Source: Hymenobacter cyanobacteriorum (GTDB taxonomy: Bacteria; Bacteroidota; Bacteroidia; Cytophagales; Hymenobacteraceae). From it: 64,000 bases of DNA. The translations under genes and the position numbers were made by a program. Location: contig NZ_JALBGC010000004.1 in assembly GCF_022631375.1 (NCBI RefSeq), positions 372,001 through 436,000 of the forward strand. The letters run 5' to 3'. Each line of letters starts with the position of its first letter. Position 1 is the stretch's first letter. Shown one piece after another: positions 1-8,157 of the stretch. The notes beneath the pieces were generated by a model, which saw nothing but the letters and a program-made list of their open reading frames with translations, was not told the origin of the DNA and did no database searches.

Positions 1-399
1 TTGTCAACGTTTAAATTTGCTTACTAAATGCTGGAGTCACTTCCAGATAGACATGTTAGTTTGATTTGTACCCAAACTTTTCTGCTGATTTATCGCCGAG
101 CAGCACAGCGCTCGGTTCCTGTACGAAGCTGGCCGAGTGCTAAATGTTAGCACAAGTAGATACTTCTAGTGGCAAGTGAATAGGCCACAATTGCATACTT
201 ACCTGAGCTCCGCGCGGTTGCCTTGGATGAGACAGTGCAAAAAAAGGACAATGTATGGCCATCAGTACGCTGGATTTTCCGGCCAATTAGTCCAAACGGA
301 GGTAGCTGCGCTCAGTTCTGCAAGTTGTGTTGGCAGTGCGCCACATGTTTGTCAACCAGGATTTGTAGCTAATGGATGTGGTGCTTGGTTAACAGCGAT

Positions 400-590
400 A
401 TGAGCTTGATTTACGAGCAACTAGCGACAATTTGCCGCAGACAGTAGGAAATCGAAGAATACCACAACCCATTGAAGCAGCAAATAGGCATTAGTTACTC
501 GCCCACCCGTACGCTGGCCACTTATGGCAATCGCTTTTTACTGCCTATCTTATCCTGAAAAAGTTGAAACATTCAAAGTCAAGTAATCAA
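400..590 (+). pseudogene. Remnant of a DDE transposase C-terminus
   Basis: Reading from an ATG at 400 gives a short frame interrupted by a TAG at 445-447 and closed by TGA at 556-558; a related frame continues to about 590 with a lysine-rich end. The peptide contains EEYHNPLKQQIG and SPTRTLATYGN, which resemble the C-terminal part of IS4/IS701-like transposases (a V/IEEYHKSLK motif followed by SPTRT and a final helix). No intact upstream transposase is visible, so this is an old, degraded IS tail at the island edge. The assignment rests on memory of the motif, not on a search. Confidence 0.4.
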
Positions 591-875
591 TCGGATTGTT
601 TGTGCTAAAAATAAATATAAATATTATTAATATAATAAATACTATTTATTCAAATAATGTGTAAGTAGGCATAATTCTGATGAAATTTACACCTGTTTTA
701 GTGACAGGTGTTACAAGGTCGATTTACTACCTTTGCTGCAGCGGCACGCTTTTTTCTCACGAGCAACTATTGTCATTCAGCAGATGCTTTGTCGTTGAGA
801 TAGTATTTGTTCTCTGTACTGGCGCGAATCTGCTGATTCAATCTTAAAAGTTCACCTTTATTAGTTGTTGCACAC
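591..875. other. AT-rich intergenic region before the polysaccharide genes
   Basis: This stretch is very AT-rich (runs of ataaatataaatatt around 610-650) and contains no convincing frame. A TACCTTTG element at 728-735 fits the Bacteroidota -7 consensus TAnnTTTG and points towards the acyltransferase gene at 876, but no good -33 TTG is seen at the expected distance. The sequence upstream of 400 likewise shows no supported gene; a 75-codon frame at 176-403 has no recognisable features. Confidence 0.4.
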
Positions 876-1505
876 ATGCTGATTGTTGGGGCTAGAGGCC
901 ACGCCGTAGAAGTGCTGCAATGCCTACCAGTTGCTGAGCGTGAACAGGCCATATTCTTTGACGATGTTACCCCTAACCAGCCACTTCAGGTACTAGGGCA
1001 GTATCCACTTTTACGCACATACGCTGAAGCACTGGCCTACTTAGCTGATATTGACCCTCGCTTTGTACTTGGGCTGGGAGGCCCAGCATTAAGGCAGAGA
1101 ATGGCTCGCCAGTTTCAAGCTTGTGGAGGATTGCTCACATCAGTAATCGCTGCTACCTCTGTGATAGAACCCCATGTAGCAGAGATGGGAGCAGGCCTAA
1201 ATCTGATGCACCATACATTAGTATCACCAAGCGCTCGTCTCGGTGAGGGCGTTTTGCTTAATGCTGGTGCTGCGGTACATCATGATACCGAAGTAGGAGA
1301 TTATTGCGAAATTTCGCCCGGAGCGAGGATTCTAGGCCGCTGTAGTTTGGGCAATGGCTGTCGAATCGGTGCCTTGGCGGTAGTCTTACCTGATGTTATA
1401 ATTGGGGAGCAGGCAGTGATTGGAGCTGGTGCGGTAGTTACTCGCAATGTGCCGGCCGGTGCCACAGTGGCTGGGGTTCCCGCCGTCCCGCTGCAACCTA
1501 GGTAG
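876..1505 (+). CDS. NeuD/PglD-like sugar O-/N-acyltransferase (left-handed beta-helix)
   Basis: The 209-residue protein has the two-part layout of the NeuD/PglD/VioB acyltransferases. An N-terminal nucleotide-sugar-binding Rossmann-like part opens with LIVGARGHAVEVL (residues 2-14), matching the family's IIGAGGHAREV. From about residue 95 a C-terminal hexapeptide-repeat beta-helix runs to the end, with repeats such as GEGVLLNAGA, GDYCEISPGA and GEQAVIGAGAVV. Such enzymes transfer acetyl groups from acetyl-CoA to sugars during sialic acid, bacillosamine or other surface glycan synthesis. It is followed 27 bases later by a GT2 gene on the same strand, so it probably modifies a sugar of the local polysaccharide. 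The exact substrate cannot be read from sequence. The start gives a slightly short N-terminus but keeps the glycine-rich loop. Confidence 0.85.
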   Translation: MLIVGARGHAVEVLQCLPVAEREQAIFFDDVTPNQPLQVLGQYPLLRTYAEALAYLADIDPRFVLGLGGPALRQRMARQFQACGGLLTSVIAATSVIEPHVAEMGAGLNLMHHTLVSPSARLGEGVLLNAGAAVHHDTEVGDYCEISPGARILGRCSLGNGCRIGALAVVLPDVIIGEQAVIGAGAVVTRNVPAGATVAGVPAVPLQPR

Positions 1506-1532
1506 TAAATATTCTATTCGTTTATTCATTCC

Positions 1533-2492
1533 ATGTCAATCAAGTTGCCCACTGTAAGCGTTTGCTGCATTACTTATAATCACGAAGCTTATTTGGCGCA
1601 GGCTATTGAGTCGGTGCTGATGCAGCAAACTGATTTTGATGTCGAAATGGTAATAGGGGAGGATTGCTCTCCTGATAACAGCCGCGCAATTGCTCAAGAG
1701 TACGAACGGCGCTACCCAGGACGTGTGCGTGTGCTGGCACATACTCAGAATTTAGGCATCATGCGAAACCTGATGGCAACACATGCGGCTTGTCAAGGGG
1801 AGTTTATTGCGTATTTGGAAGGAGATGATTATTGGATTGATTCTACCAAATTACAGCGCCAAATCGATGCTTTACGGGCGAATCCGGACTGTGCCTTTTG
1901 TTTTCACGATGCCAATGTCGTATTCGAGAATCAGCAAGACCGGGCCCCCACTGTCTTCAGCGCGCAGGCAACGCACGCCCTGCCGTCACCTTCCGAGAGC
2001 GCACCGCCTGTGCGGTTCACTCAACTCGATTTGGCCCGAGTAGGATGGGTGGTTCCCTCTGCCTCGATGGTATTTCGGGCATGCAGCCTGCCGCAGCAGT
2101 TGCCTGAGTGGTTTTCTGGCGTATACAGCGGCGACTATACACTACATTTGTTAAGCACTCGGTGGGGCCCGGCTTTGTATTTGCCTCGGGTAATGTCGTA
2201 CTATCGACTGCATGCCCAAAGCATCTCAAATGTAGCCGCTCACTCCGCATTTCAGTTTGAGCGCCGCATTTACGAAGGCCGGATGTTTCAGCAACACGTA
2301 TTTGAACCGAAGAATCGAAAATATGCCGATATCTTCTTAGCTCAACAATATGGATACTACGCCAGTTATCTGGGTGAGCAAGGTAAGCGTAAGCAACAGT
2401 TAAGTTGCTTAGTTAAAAGTATGTTGTATGGCCTTCAGCGAATTCCAGTATACTTGGAGCGTCGCTTGCCTCGGTTCTTTGCAGTGAATTGA
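1533..2492 (+). CDS. Glycosyltransferase family 2
   Basis: A 319-residue GT-A fold glycosyltransferase. The N-terminus carries the typical opening strand VSVCCITYNHEAYLAQAIESV (about residues 8-28), followed by EDCSPDNS for nucleotide binding and LEGDDYW (about residues 95-101), the DxD-like metal and nucleotide-sugar site. The second half is the variable acceptor region. There is no membrane segment, so it should act on the cytoplasmic face on a lipid-linked glycan. It forms a short plus-strand group with the upstream acyltransferase. Donor and acceptor are unknown. The downstream sequence is IS material, so this pair may be the surviving part of a larger operon. Confidence 0.88.
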   Translation: MSIKLPTVSVCCITYNHEAYLAQAIESVLMQQTDFDVEMVIGEDCSPDNSRAIAQEYERRYPGRVRVLAHTQNLGIMRNLMATHAACQGEFIAYLEGDDYWIDSTKLQRQIDALRANPDCAFCFHDANVVFENQQDRAPTVFSAQATHALPSPSESAPPVRFTQLDLARVGWVVPSASMVFRACSLPQQLPEWFSGVYSGDYTLHLLSTRWGPALYLPRVMSYYRLHAQSISNVAAHSAFQFERRIYEGRMFQQHVFEPKNRKYADIFLAQQYGYYASYLGEQGKRKQQLSCLVKSMLYGLQRIPVYLERRLPRFFAVN

Positions 2493-2802
2493 TTAGCAGT
2501 AATTCAATTTAAGATAATATTCGCCTAGAAATGTGTTTATAAGCGCCGATTTTGGGATGCGCGACAATACGCAATCAATGAGGCAGAGTAGGATATAACT
2601 AGCGCCCTTATTGCCAAGCAAAGCTGACGACGTTGGGCTGTGAGCGGCCCATAGTCAGTTTCCGTGACGATTCCTGCTCGAGTGGTTTAGACCGTGAAAT
2701 TTAATGCACCACCGGTTCTGAAGCTTGGCGCAAAAGGTTTGTAGCAGTTTGCCTTCAAGGCCGTGCAGGTCCCGAACCTATACTGGTACGTGCGCTATTC
2801 GA
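2493..2802. other. Intergenic region between a GT2 gene and an IS cluster
   Basis: No supported gene is seen in these 310 bases. Composition becomes more GC-rich towards the IS end, and short frames with stops (for example around 2730-2800) could be debris of another mobile element, but I cannot identify a family. Confidence 0.4.
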
Positions 2803-3597
2803 CTAGGGCGTGTGGACAGTAAGTGCTAGTTTTGGCGCATGCGCCGCCATGAAATAAGTGAACACGAATGGAAAGCCGTCGAACCCCACACACTGGGCCG
2901 GTTAAGTCGAGGGCGCGACAACCGCTTGTTTGTCAACGCCGTGCTTTACCGCGTGCGAACGGGTATTTCCTGGCGCGACTTGCCCGAACGGTTTGGCCCG
3001 TGGAACACGGTGGCCCGGCGCTTTCGGCGCTGGGCGCAGGCCGGGGTGTGGGAAGCTTTATTTCAAGCGGTGCAGGAACCCGACTACGCTTGGGTGCTGG
3101 TGGACTCGACCACCGTCAAGGCCCACAAGGCCGCGGCGGGGCAAAAAAAAGCACGCCCGCAGCCGAAGGCTTAGGCCGCAGCCGGGGCGGCTTTTCCACC
3201 AAGCTGCACGCGGCGGTTGACGCGTTGGGGGCTTGCACTTGGCGCTCACGCCGGGCCACTGGGCCGATTGCACGCAGTTGCCGGGCTTGTTGGCGGGGTT
3301 GCGCCACGCGCCCGGGGCCGTCGTGGCCGACAAAGCCTACGATACCAACGCCGTGCTCGCCGCCATTGCCGGCCGCCACGCCGAGCCCGTCATTCCGCCC
3401 AAAACCAGTCGCAACGAGCGCCGTCCTTACGACCAGAACCTCTACGCCGACCGCAACAAGACCGAACGGTTCTTCGGGCGACTCAAGGAAGCCAGAGGCT
3501 TCGCGACACGCTACGATAAAACCGCTGTTTCCTTTTTGGCCACTGCCCACTTACTCGCCGCACTCGATTGGCTGCGCTAACTGTCCACACACTCTAG
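2803..3597 (+). mobile_element. IS5-family (IS427-like) element, decayed copy A
   Basis: The element is bounded by CTAG at 2803-2806 and 3594-3597. Just inside lie inverted ends: GTGTGGACAGT on the left (2810-2820) and its complement ACTGTCCACAC on the right (3580-3590). The body encodes a two-frame IS5-type transposase. A second, related copy with the same ends lies at 8158-8968. The right CTAG is shared with the insertion site of the neighbouring IS481 element, so this copy, an IS481 element and another IS5-type element are stacked end to end. IS427-group elements typically insert at CTAG or TA-centred sites, which fits. Confidence 0.8.
2839..3580 (+). pseudogene. IS5-family transposase, frameshifted (copy A)
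   Basis: The N-terminal frame (2839-3174) begins MRRHEISEHEW and carries the IS5 motif GISWRDLPERFG followed by WVLVDSTTVKAH, which holds the first catalytic Asp. At an A8 run (3143-3150) the homologous protein continues in the -1 frame as KKSTPAAEGLGRSRGG, consistent with the frameshifting that IS427-group elements use. A further shift near 3222-3232, where 4 bases are missing relative to the copy at 8158, moves the C-terminal part (TPGHWADC, ADKAYDTNAV, RFFGRLKEARGFATRY; second Asp and catalytic Glu region) to a third frame ending at 3580. The first shift may be functional recoding; the second looks like a lesion, so the gene is probably dead. Confidence 0.8.
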
Positions 3598-4544
3598 GTG
3601 TATAGTCCCAGCGTGAGGTGGGTCGGGTCACGGGTAAAGATAGTGGGGTTCTTTTGCCACTGCGCGCAGACAAGTTCGTGCGGCGTTAGCCCGCGCAGGG
3701 TCTTCAAGCGCTTGGCATGGTTGTAGGCCAGCAAAAAGGCTTGCAAGTGCTCGTTGAGTTCGTCGGTGGTCTGGTAGTGGAAGCGCTGCACGGTGGCTTC
3801 CTTAATCGTGCGGTTCATGCGTTCGACCTGGCCATTGGTCCACGGATGGGCTGGTTTCGTCAGGCGGTGCTCCACGCCGTATTCGCGGCAAATGCGGTCG
3901 AAGCTGTGCCCGCCCGGCAGGAATTGATGTGCCTGCGGGGTGAATTGCACCCCATTATCCGTCAGCACGGTATGCACTTTATACGGCAGCTTGTCGAGCA
4001 CGCGCCGCAGAAATTCGGCCGCCACGACGCGTTTGGCCCGTGGGTGCAGTTCGGCAAACGCCACTTTGCTGGTGCGGTCAATGGCCACGAAGAGATACTG
4101 GCGGCCTTCCTCGGTCTGGACCTCGGCGAAATCGACGTGCAGGTAGCCCATCGGGTAGTCCTTGAACTTCTTTTTCGGCGGATTCTGCCCGTCTTCGTTC
4201 AGCGGCAGGCGGCTGATGCCGTGGCGTTGGAAGCAGCGGTGCAGCGCCGAGCGCGACAGGTGCGGAATCGTGGCCTGCAGCGCGTAGAGGCAGTCGTCCA
4301 GGGCCAGCAAGGTGTGCCGCCGAAAGGCTACGGCGATGGCTTCCTGCTCGGCGCTGAGCACCGTCGAAACCGGTTCCGGGCCCATGCGCGCATCCAGCAC
4401 GCTGGGGCGCTTGCGCCACTTGGCTACCGTTTTCGGGTTGATGCTGAAGCGTGTGGCTAGGCTTTGTAGGCTTTCCTGGCTGTGTTGGATAGCGCGCCGT
4501 ATTGCCGCCGTTGTGCGGGCGCTGCCGTGGAGTACTTGTCCCAT
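3594..4544 (-). CDS. IS481-family transposase
   Basis: An uninterrupted 316-residue DDE transposase. An N-terminal helix-turn-helix region (SLQSLATRFSINPKTVAKWR, about residues 26-45) is followed by the integrase-like catalytic core. Its first Asp is in HVDFAEV, the second in TDNGVQF, and the Glu in NGQVERMNRT. The C-terminus ends LTLGLYT, encoded by the element's own terminal repeat. The stop codon TAG (complement of 3594-3596) lies outside the element proper, inside the duplicated target TCTAGG, so target DNA supplies the stop. Both ends and the target duplication are intact and the frame is complete, so this copy is plausibly still active. Confidence 0.93.
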   Translation of the reverse strand: MGQVLHGSARTTAAIRRAIQHSQESLQSLATRFSINPKTVAKWRKRPSVLDARMGPEPVSTVLSAEQEAIAVAFRRHTLLALDDCLYALQATIPHLSRSALHRCFQRHGISRLPLNEDGQNPPKKKFKDYPMGYLHVDFAEVQTEEGRQYLFVAIDRTSKVAFAELHPRAKRVVAAEFLRRVLDKLPYKVHTVLTDNGVQFTPQAHQFLPGGHSFDRICREYGVEHRLTKPAHPWTNGQVERMNRTIKEATVQRFHYQTTDELNEHLQAFLLAYNHAKRLKTLRGLTPHELVCAQWQKNPTIFTRDPTHLTLGLYT

Positions 4545-4600
4545 AGGTGCGTGCGAAATTCCAGACCGGAAAATACACCATCACTCATTGGGACTATACA
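3599..4600 (-). mobile_element. Intact IS481-family insertion sequence
   Basis: The ends are exact: TGTATAGTCCC at 3599-3609 and its perfect complement GGGACTATACA at 4590-4600. They are flanked by a 6-bp direct repeat TCTAGG (3593-3598 and 4601-4606). Bordetella IS481 is known to insert at NCTAGN with a 6-bp duplication, and this site fits that rule exactly. One full-length transposase frame occupies almost the whole 1,002-bp element. It sits between two IS5-type elements, exactly on the CTAG where they meet. Confidence 0.93.
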
Positions 4601-4601
4601 T

Positions 4602-5432
4602 CTAGGAGGTGTTCTCAATTAAGGTAGAGGGTGATAACGCGTAAGCAAATGAATGCATCAAACGAGCGGTCCAGTTTGTCGTAGCGCGTGGCAATGTGCC
4701 TGAACTGCTTGAACTTGCTGAACGTCTGTTCGATGAGGTGACGGTCTTTGTACGCCACCGCGTCAAAGAGCGGCTGATTTTTGCGGCGGGGATTGGGTTG
4801 GATGACGGCATTGGCCCCGGCTGCGGCGATGAGCGCCCGCAACGCATCGCTGTCGTACGCCGCGTCGCCGAGCACCTGTTGGGCCGGGGCCAGCCAGTGG
4901 ACCAGCAGCCCGGCCGCCTGCGGCGCGTCCCCGGCCTGCCCTGCCGTGAGTTGCCAGCCTAGTACCTGGCCCGCCCCGTCCCCGACCAAGTGCACCTTGC
5001 TCGTGTTGCCGCCCCGGCTGCGCCCTACGGCTTGTTCGCCGTTTTGTTTGCCGCGCCCGTGCCGTGCTGGTGCACCCGGACGCTGGTCGAATCCACCTGC
5101 AACTGCCGTTGGCGGGAATGCGGAAGCCGGCGGTTGTGGGTTATCAGCCAGGCTGTTGCCAACTCCCACGTGCCCTTGTCCCGCCATCGGGCAAACCGCA
5201 CGTACACCCGGTGCCACTGGCCCAGGTGCGCCGGCAGGTCCCGCCAAGCTACCCCGGTGCGCCCCAGCCACAGCACGGCCTCCACAAAGCCCCGCGTATC
5301 GGCGCCGTCACCCCGCGCTTGCCGGCCTGCCCGGGCAGCAGCGGCGACAACTCCGCCCACATCGAATCAGTCAGTAAAGTGCGGTCTGCATTCATGCCCC
5401 AAAATAGCCTTCTAATTGAGAACAGCTCCTAG
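4602..5432 (-). mobile_element. IS5-family element B (different from copies A and C)
   Basis: CTAG occurs at both ends (4602-4605 and 5429-5432). The terminal sequences CTAGGAGGTGTTCTCAATTA (left, from 4602) and the complement of the right end are inverted repeats of 20 bases with a single mismatch. The body encodes an IS5-type transposase on the minus strand, distinct in sequence from copies A and C. Its left CTAG is the one duplicated by the IS481 insertion, so before that event element B directly abutted copy A, sharing one CTAG. Confidence 0.8.
4615..5395 (-). pseudogene. IS5-family transposase, frameshifted (element B)
   Basis: Reading the minus strand from an ATG at 5395 gives MNADRTLLTDSMWAELSPLLPG, the usual N-terminus of IS5 transposases. 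After about 30 codons the homology moves by -1 to a second frame (GFVEAVLWLGRTGVAWRDLP, then VDSTSVRVHQHG), and around 5040-5050 by -1 again to a third (GRSRGGNTSKVH, LGDAAYDSDALRALI, TFSKFKQFRHIATRYDK). The last shift is at the position where IS427-group elements recode between orfA and orfB. The first looks like a one-base deletion. Catalytic residues are present across the frames, but no single frame makes a full enzyme. Confidence 0.75.
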
Positions 5433-5785
5433 ATAATACACTTGCCTACGTAGCAGTGAGGCTATTTCAGTAGCCGAAACCTATAGGGCTCGTCTATTGT
5501 GCATAATGCTCTATTCTCCCGACTTTAAACATATCGCTCACTCTTGAATAAGCTCTAAATCCGGCTATGCACCGACTAAGTTCACACCCAAGAAGTGGCG
5601 GAAAGCCTTACTAAGACTACCAACTATAGAAAAGCAAGCAGGAAGTAGAATCACAGGTTCAACCAATGTGACTACTATATACACCGAACCTAGGTTTGCA
5701 CTAAAGCTCAAATTTGAGCTATCTTTGGCTTTTCAACATTCTCACGGTATAAGGCAATTTTTCAATCTATAAAGCTTAAATTAAG
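5433..5785. other. AT-rich intergenic region upstream of the GT61 gene
   Basis: No frame is supported in these 353 bases. The last 90 bases hold a good Bacteroidota promoter, listed separately. The remainder shows no repeat or mobile-element end that I can recognise. Confidence 0.5.
5695..5727 (+). promoter_or_regulatory. Bacteroidota-type promoter TTTG-N21-TATCTTTG
   Basis: TTTG at 5695-5698 and TATCTTTG at 5720-5727 are separated by 21 bases, close to the known Bacteroidota consensus TTTG / TAnnTTTG. Transcription would begin about 6-8 bases downstream, roughly 50 bases before the GT61 start codon at 5786. It is the best-spaced promoter match in the island. Confidence 0.6.
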
Positions 5786-6979
5786 ATGAATATATTCACA
5801 AGAGTTTTGCGTTCATTTCTGTGGCGCTCAAGAATTGGCAGGACTACAGCAGAAAAATTTTGGAAAAAAAGACACGAGGGCAATGATATGCGTTATCTTT
5901 TTTTCAATGAGGCGCATGTTATTAAAGATTTACCTATTTGCTTTAATGAAGAAACTTTTAATAAATTCCTTCACAACGATTTAGGCAATTGGGAAATTCA
6001 GAACCAGGCTGAATATGTCCTTGAAATTGATGATGTTCTAGTTGAACCTGAACGTTGTTTAGGCACAAAAGGATTAAATGAATTAATTGAGCAAACCGTT
6101 GTCTTCACTGCTGATTATCAATATCCATACATACTACCTCATCTACTTCATAGAAGCAAGGCCAAATTTATAAAATCTGCTGTGCTTTATGACGGCTCGG
6201 CAACTAGAAACCTGTACCATCATCTTGTAGAGACTGTGTGCCGCCTTTCAGTGTTGTCGAAGACGGACTTGCCGAAGGATACTCCGATTATTGTGAATCG
6301 ATTTGTTTACAATAGTCCTTTTTTTCAATATCTTTTTTCCAAAAGCCCTTATTTTCAATCATTCAATTGGCTTATTCAGGAGCCACATGAATGGTTGCAA
6401 GTAGAGAAACTATATCGACCAAAAGCCCTTTATTTTGGAAAAGAAAGTTGGAGCTTTACGAGAAATCTGTATAATTTGGGTGAAGTTATTCCCAGTAAGC
6501 GAGTATTTCTTAGCCGGGATAAAAAGCTATACACCCGAGGGCTCAGCAATGAGGCAGAAGTAATCGATATGCTCCATAAGTATGGATTCGAGGTTGTATA
6601 TGCAGAGCATTTAAGCATCGACGAGCAAGTAAAGCTTTTTCAAGAAACCGAATACCTTGTCGCTCTAACTGGAATGGGACTTATCCAACAATTTTTCATG
6701 CGTTATGAAAAAGCACACGTTATCGAAATCATTCCAGTAAATAGGCTGATGCCTGAGTATTATTGCCAAGCATACTCCTTGGGAATAAAATACTACGATG
6801 TTGTTTTGGGAGAAGATATCGATGGGTTACCTATGTCAAGTAGTAATCATAAAAGATATGATGGGCTTAAGGAGTATGAAGTGAATGTATCCAAGTTGGA
6901 AGGTGCAGTCTTGAGAATGTTGAATGCTCCAGCTGATAAAAAAGTCTATGGCAATTTTAGTGTGCCATTTGTAGAGTAA
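5786..6979 (+). CDS. Glycosyltransferase family 61 (DUF563) protein
   Basis: A 397-residue protein resembling the GT61/DUF563 capsular polysaccharide enzymes. The recognisable part runs from about residue 130: YDGSATRNLYHHLVETVCRL matches the family's N/H-rich motif (typically NYFHWLxE), then VFLSRDKKLYTRGLSNEAEV (typical ISRxxAxxRxxxNExEV) and LSIDEQVKLFQETEYLVALTGMG (typical SFxEQVxLFxxAxxIVGxHGAG), with an H-to-T change inside the last motif. These three blocks are the hallmark of GT61. There is no membrane segment. The gene is markedly AT-richer than genes after 15 kb, suggesting acquisition by transfer. It stands alone, with its own promoter upstream and an IS1 remnant beginning 7 bases past its stop codon. 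Confidence 0.8.
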   Translation: MNIFTRVLRSFLWRSRIGRTTAEKFWKKRHEGNDMRYLFFNEAHVIKDLPICFNEETFNKFLHNDLGNWEIQNQAEYVLEIDDVLVEPERCLGTKGLNELIEQTVVFTADYQYPYILPHLLHRSKAKFIKSAVLYDGSATRNLYHHLVETVCRLSVLSKTDLPKDTPIIVNRFVYNSPFFQYLFSKSPYFQSFNWLIQEPHEWLQVEKLYRPKALYFGKESWSFTRNLYNLGEVIPSKRVFLSRDKKLYTRGLSNEAEVIDMLHKYGFEVVYAEHLSIDEQVKLFQETEYLVALTGMGLIQQFFMRYEKAHVIEIIPVNRLMPEYYCQAYSLGIKYYDVVLGEDIDGLPMSSSNHKRYDGLKEYEVNVSKLEGAVLRMLNAPADKKVYGNFSVPFVE

Positions 6980-6985
6980 AAATTT

Positions 6986-7590
6986 GTCGGTGGTCTAATA
7001 CCTGATGGGTTAGTATAATCGCAGATAGTAACAGCTCAACACACGTACGCCTGGCCGAGCGCACAGCACAGCATCGGGCGCGTGACGAACGTTTCGCGCA
7101 TGACCGTGGCCAAAAAAAGCGTAGCAGCCATGTCCACCTTTTCCCCGCCTGCGGCATAAAAAGGCGCAACGCAAGCAGTGAGGAGCTCTGAAATTGGATG
7201 AGATGTGGACATTTGTGAGCCGCCGACGGCGCAAAGTCTGGCTCTGGTTGGCCGTCGAGCGCGCCAGTCGACGCGTCGTGGCCTGGGTGCTAGGTCGCCG
7301 CGACACGGCCACGGCCCGCCGGTTGCTGTGGGCCACGCTGCCCAAACGCTACTGGCGGCACTGTTGGTATTTCACCGACCTGTTTCCGGCCGGTCCTCAC
7401 CGGTCTTATCCTAAGGGCGGAGGGCAGACCAACATCATCAAAGCCTTAAATTGATTGTTGCGCCAGCGCTGCGGCATGCTCGTGCGCAGGTCCTGTTCCT
7501 TCAGCAAATCGCTGAACCATGCACACGGCGCGAATCAAAATTCGCGCCGACCGGTACAACCAAAGAATTATCCTTGATTAGACCAACACC
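6986..7590 (+). mobile_element. Decayed IS1-family element
   Basis: The end sequences are inverted: TGGTCTAAT at 6991-6999 and ATTAGACCA at 7577-7585 match exactly, with weaker matching outside. Between them lie fragments of an IS1-type transposase. At about 605 bases the element is shorter than a typical complete IS1 (700-800 bases) and both of its frames are damaged. It begins directly after the GT61 stop codon. Confidence 0.6.
7045..7560 (+). pseudogene. IS1-family transposase remnants (InsA and InsB parts)
   Basis: An InsA-like piece around 7070-7120 reads SIGRVTNVSRMTVAKK, the helix-turn-helix end of IS1 orfA. The InsB part from 7194 reads DEMWTFVSRRRRKVWLWLAVE, then VVAWVLGRRDTATAR and GQTNIIKALN, all characteristic of IS1 transposases. 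A TGA at 7452-7454 interrupts it, after which LLRQRCGMLVRRSCSFSKS continues in the same frame. The segment between YWRHCWYFTDLFPAG and GQTN is shorter than in intact relatives. Multiple lesions make it inactive. Confidence 0.75.
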
Positions 7591-8157
7591 AGATACTCAA
7601 TACGTTTTTAACACGGTTTTATGAGTAAAAGCTACTCATAAAACCGTGTTTCTATGAATTACTGTGTGAGAAAATAGTGGCCACCTGCAGAGGGTTGAGC
7701 GCACAAAGGGTGTTGTCGTGGCACAGGTCAACGATTTCATTTTATTAGGAAATTACTCCACTGCCAATGCGTGAACAGTTCGATAATAACGTTGTCCCAC
7801 CATCTTGGGTCTGAGGTATTATAACTGAAATGGACAGCGGGAAGTCTTAATTTTTGCTACTTATAACTTAAAAACTGTATTCTGGTGGGGTGCGCACCAC
7901 CCCGCAAAAGATACTGGCTAACCTTCAAGGTGAAGTATGCGTGCCAAGTGGCAGCCGGCTTCAACAAGCCGACCATGTCTCTTTCCAAGGCATCTAGTCA
8001 GTGCTGCTGGGCCGCTGGTAACGCTGGGCACTGGAACAAGACCGTCGAGGGACACTCCGTCGATTCACGACTATTAATTCGACCCATGTCTGGTACTCGC
8101 AGGTTTTGAATTGATATAGCGAATATTCACACTAATTCCGTTGCGTGACAGCACAAG
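7591..8157. other. Intergenic region between two dead IS elements
   Basis: This 567-base stretch contains a strong hairpin near its left end, listed separately, and a 74-codon frame at 7885-8109 with no recognisable family. Nothing else can be supported. The lack of a real gene suggests it is what remains after repeated insertions and deletions between glycosyltransferase genes. Confidence 0.4.
7610..7650. repeat. Perfect 18-bp inverted repeat with 5-base loop
   Basis: The left arm AACACGGTTTTATGAGTA (7610-7627) and its exact complement (7633-7650) flank AAAGC. The stem is AT-rich and no T-run follows on either strand, so it is not a typical intrinsic terminator. It lies 20 bases beyond the right end of the IS1 remnant. 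It could be the end of a small non-autonomous element or a transcription-blocking hairpin. Confidence 0.7.

Noticed and set aside
176..403. 75-codon frame at the window start
   Set aside because: Unusual residue order with no family; AT-rich edge of an IS-laden island; no support.
728..735. TACCTTTG as a proven promoter of the NeuD-like gene
   Set aside because: The -7 box matches but no -33 partner is seen and the distance to the start is 140 bases; only mentioned in the intergenic note.
7885..8109. 74-codon plus-strand frame between two IS remnants
   Set aside because: No recognisable motif, no promoter or neighbours suggesting a gene, region full of degraded DNA.
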